Assembly (NCBI GenBank): GCA_030529945.1
Contig: JAUMVX010000020.1
Coordinates: 1 to 42,449 of the forward strand
Length of the DNA: 42,449 nt
Direction of reading: 5' to 3'
From: Bacteroidia bacterium
GTDB taxonomy: Bacteria; Bacteroidota; Bacteroidia; Bacteroidales; UBA932
Shown here: piece by piece, positions 40,896-42,449 of the stretch
How positions within the stretch are numbered: the first letter of the stretch is position 1
Layout of the letters: each line of letters opens with the position of its first letter
Notes under the pieces: generated by a model
Databases searched by the model: none
What the model saw: only the letters and a program-made list of their open reading frames with translations
What the model was told of the DNA's origin: nothing
Program-made: the position numbers and the translations under genes

Positions 40896-42044
40896 TTAGT
40901 CTTCAGAATAAACGTAGTCTGAACTGCTGTCATCAAAATAACCCTTGATGGCTTTCATATTTGTTCTCATTATGATGGCGCCGAACACCCCCAATCCGCC
41001 CCCCTTGATGTTTGAGCAAACATTGTCGGTCTCGTACTCGAAAACGAAATTGTCTTTGTTTATTTTTCTGGAGTAAACGTCCTTGAAATAATTGTCAGCT
41101 TCATTTGACAGGAAATAAAAGTCGTAAAGAGCATTTTCGTAGGCATATTGAAACTGGAATTTGGTGGGGAAATCTCTTACGAGTACAAACGCACGGGGAG
41201 AGTAAATCGGCGTATCGGTAAGTTCTTTCTGGCTTTTGTCCAGCTTATAGTTTGTGGGAATAGGTATCCTTACGAATCCGTCGTGCAGCTGAAGACCGGG
41301 ATATATGACAGGATACCATTCCAACACTTTTCGGACAGTAATCGGGTCCATCGCCAGTATAGAATCTCTGGAAAAGCACGGAAGGTCAGGCACGAAGAGG
41401 GATGACAGGTTGAAGTCATCTGCGAGCGCGTGTGTAGTTCCTATGTAGCGTTCGTGGTCGCCTCGCCCCAGATCACGGGGAAAAACCCACATCCTGCAGG
41501 CACTGGGGTAAGATTTGCCATATCTGACGGCAAAGTGTATCTGTTCAGAAGTCGTCCACGGATAGTGGAATATCGTGTCGCTGATATATCTCAGTTCATA
41601 AGACACGAACTGATAAACGTGAAGGTGTGATGAGTCTGAATAACGTGATTTTCGATATGCCGCCACATCCACGTCATCCGGAAATCTGGTCTGGGCCGAC
41701 AGGGTGTCTCCGCCCGTGATTACCTTCAGCTTGTACAGTTTACAGTGTTTCGGCGTGAAGCGGGCAGACCATACGCATCCGGAATCGTAGCGGAATCTGG
41801 ACACCTCCTCATCATAACTTGACAGAATCACCTCCGCATCAGTCACCGGCCTCCGCACGCCATCTCGCGCCTCGGAGGTGTAATAAAGCTCCATCGTCTG
41901 TACGTCGCCCTCCTTCAGCAGGCAGTTCACCACCACTCTCGAGGCTTCCCCGGTGTCCAGACTGATTTCCTCTATGCAGCCGGTAAGCCACAATGTCGGC
42001 AGCATCAACGCAAGAGCCGCAACTATGTATCCCGAACGTGCCAT
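40896..42044 (-). CDS. DUF4249 surface lipoprotein
   Basis: 382 residues. The signal MARSGYIVAALALMLPTLW ends in LTGC (Cys23), followed by acidic EE, favouring surface exposure. DUF4249 signatures are SRVVVNCLLKEGDVQTMELYYT near 35-56, VTDAEVILSSYDEEV, the receding motif YKLKVITGGDTLSAQTRFPD, and the C-terminal VCSNIKGGGLGVFGAII. Family members are outer-membrane lipoproteins often encoded next to TonB-dependent receptors or other envelope proteins; their role is unknown. It starts one base after the partial gene on its right, so both are surely in one operon. Confidence 0.9.
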   Translation of the reverse strand: MARSGYIVAALALMLPTLWLTGCIEEISLDTGEASRVVVNCLLKEGDVQTMELYYTSEARDGVRRPVTDAEVILSSYDEEVSRFRYDSGCVWSARFTPKHCKLYKLKVITGGDTLSAQTRFPDDVDVAAYRKSRYSDSSHLHVYQFVSYELRYISDTIFHYPWTTSEQIHFAVRYGKSYPSACRMWVFPRDLGRGDHERYIGTTHALADDFNLSSLFVPDLPCFSRDSILAMDPITVRKVLEWYPVIYPGLQLHDGFVRIPIPTNYKLDKSQKELTDTPIYSPRAFVLVRDFPTKFQFQYAYENALYDFYFLSNEADNYFKDVYSRKINKDNFVFEYETDNVCSNIKGGGLGVFGAIIMRTNMKAIKGYFDDSSSDYVYSED

Positions 42045-42045
42045 A

Positions 42046-42449
42046 TCAGTCGAAATGTCTTACGACTGTCATCCCCTCGCCGAGAGGGTTCGTGAAGTCC
42101 ACGGATACGTAGTACCCGTCCGGGGTCTCACCAGTATATGGCGTGAACTCCACGACCGGATAACCGTTGCTTATGGATGATTCCTCCACATAATCTATGC
42201 TCCACACATAATTGGTCTGTTCCGGGCTTGAATAAGGAAGCGAGAACGTGCCGCCCTGAAGGGAACCCGTAATCAGGGTCTGCGTGAAGTTGATGCCCGG
42301 CTTCCAGAGATAGACCTCCTGGTTTAGATAATGGGTCTTGACAGGAGTTATCAGTGTCGCCTTAACCCATCCGAGCTCCATAGCCTCGCCGGCGGAATGT
42401 GTCGCTATGGCATATGACTGGGTAGTGGTAGGCAGCGAAACATTAGAGG
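42046..42449 (-). CDS. Partial gene: C-terminus of an exported protein of unknown family
   Basis: The frame is open to the right edge and stops at 42046, giving about 134 residues. It includes SLPTTTQSYAIATHS, VYLWKPGINFTQTLITGS, VWSIDYVEESSISNGYPVVE and an ending GEGMTVVRHFD. The apparent N-terminal Met at 42381 is internal. The text is strand-rich and polar, as in secreted beta proteins. It does not look like the end of a SusC/TonB receptor (no terminal aromatic barrel strand) nor like a second DUF4249. It precedes the DUF4249 gene by one base. The family is not recognised. Confidence 0.65.
   Translation of the reverse strand, partial: SNVSLPTTTQSYAIATHSAGEAMELGWVKATLITPVKTHYLNQEVYLWKPGINFTQTLITGSLQGGTFSLPYSSPEQTNYVWSIDYVEESSISNGYPVVEFTPYTGETPDGYYVSVDFTNPLGEGMTVVRHFD

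Overview
The window looks like chromosome of a Bacteroidota member of the order Bacteroidales, most like Alistipes/Rikenellaceae. The reasons are TAnnTTTG-type -7 promoter elements a few bases upstream of several genes, families largely restricted to this phylum (6-bladed propeller lipoproteins, DUF1573, DUF4249, FISUMP-like surface lipoproteins), moderately high GC, and a gene that reads as cysteate synthase, the entry enzyme for sulfonolipids made by Alistipes and relatives. The genus is an inference. No rRNA, tRNA, CRISPR array, insertion sequence or prophage core was seen.

Layout. (a) 1-3110, + strand: the end of a small six-cysteine secreted peptide, a secreted protein of unknown function, a propeller lipoprotein and an A/T-rich DUF1573 protein, resembling the NVEALA/BF3164-type peptide-lipoprotein loci of Bacteroides. 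(b) 3172-11917, +: a complete efflux operon (TolC-like channel, lipoprotein adaptor, two different RND permeases). (c) 11978-14420, +: queA and a glycerolipid-type acyltransferase, each with its own promoter. (d) 14447-20475, -: rarA and rlmD, then a separately promoted operon of a Ca2+/cation antiporter, cysteate synthase and an MscS channel. (e) 20857-22136, +: two small outer-membrane barrel proteins. (f) 22231-22939, -: a RelB/DinJ antitoxin paired with a PIN toxin. (g) 23157-26780, -: metX-thrA, the homoserine/methionine branch. (h) 26943-28748, +: a porin-like barrel and an exported protein. (i) 28886-33546, -: a second complete efflux system of MacAB type (TolC, MacA, ATPase, FtsX/MacB permease). 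(j) 33747-36559, -: a large coiled-coil surface lipoprotein broken by a 5-bp tandem duplication. (k) 36916-38901, -: a LytS-like kinase and LytTR regulator pair. (l) 39282-42449, -: a DUF551-like orphan, a PNGase F-like lipoprotein, a DUF4249 lipoprotein and a partial gene running off the right edge.

Three intergenic regions carry REP-like palindromes, and a separate ~100-bp repeat occurs twice (22140-22243 and 38940-39040). Envelope biology dominates: two tripartite exporters, several surface lipoproteins and barrels, an osmotic channel, lipid-related enzymes and an envelope-type two-component system. The observations most worth following up are the cysteate synthase that a casual annotation would call threonine synthase, the cysteine-rich peptide locus at the left edge, the restorable (GATCT)2 frameshift in the surface lipoprotein, the PNGase F-like lipoprotein locus, and the repeat families. 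All family assignments are from reading motifs; no database search was run.
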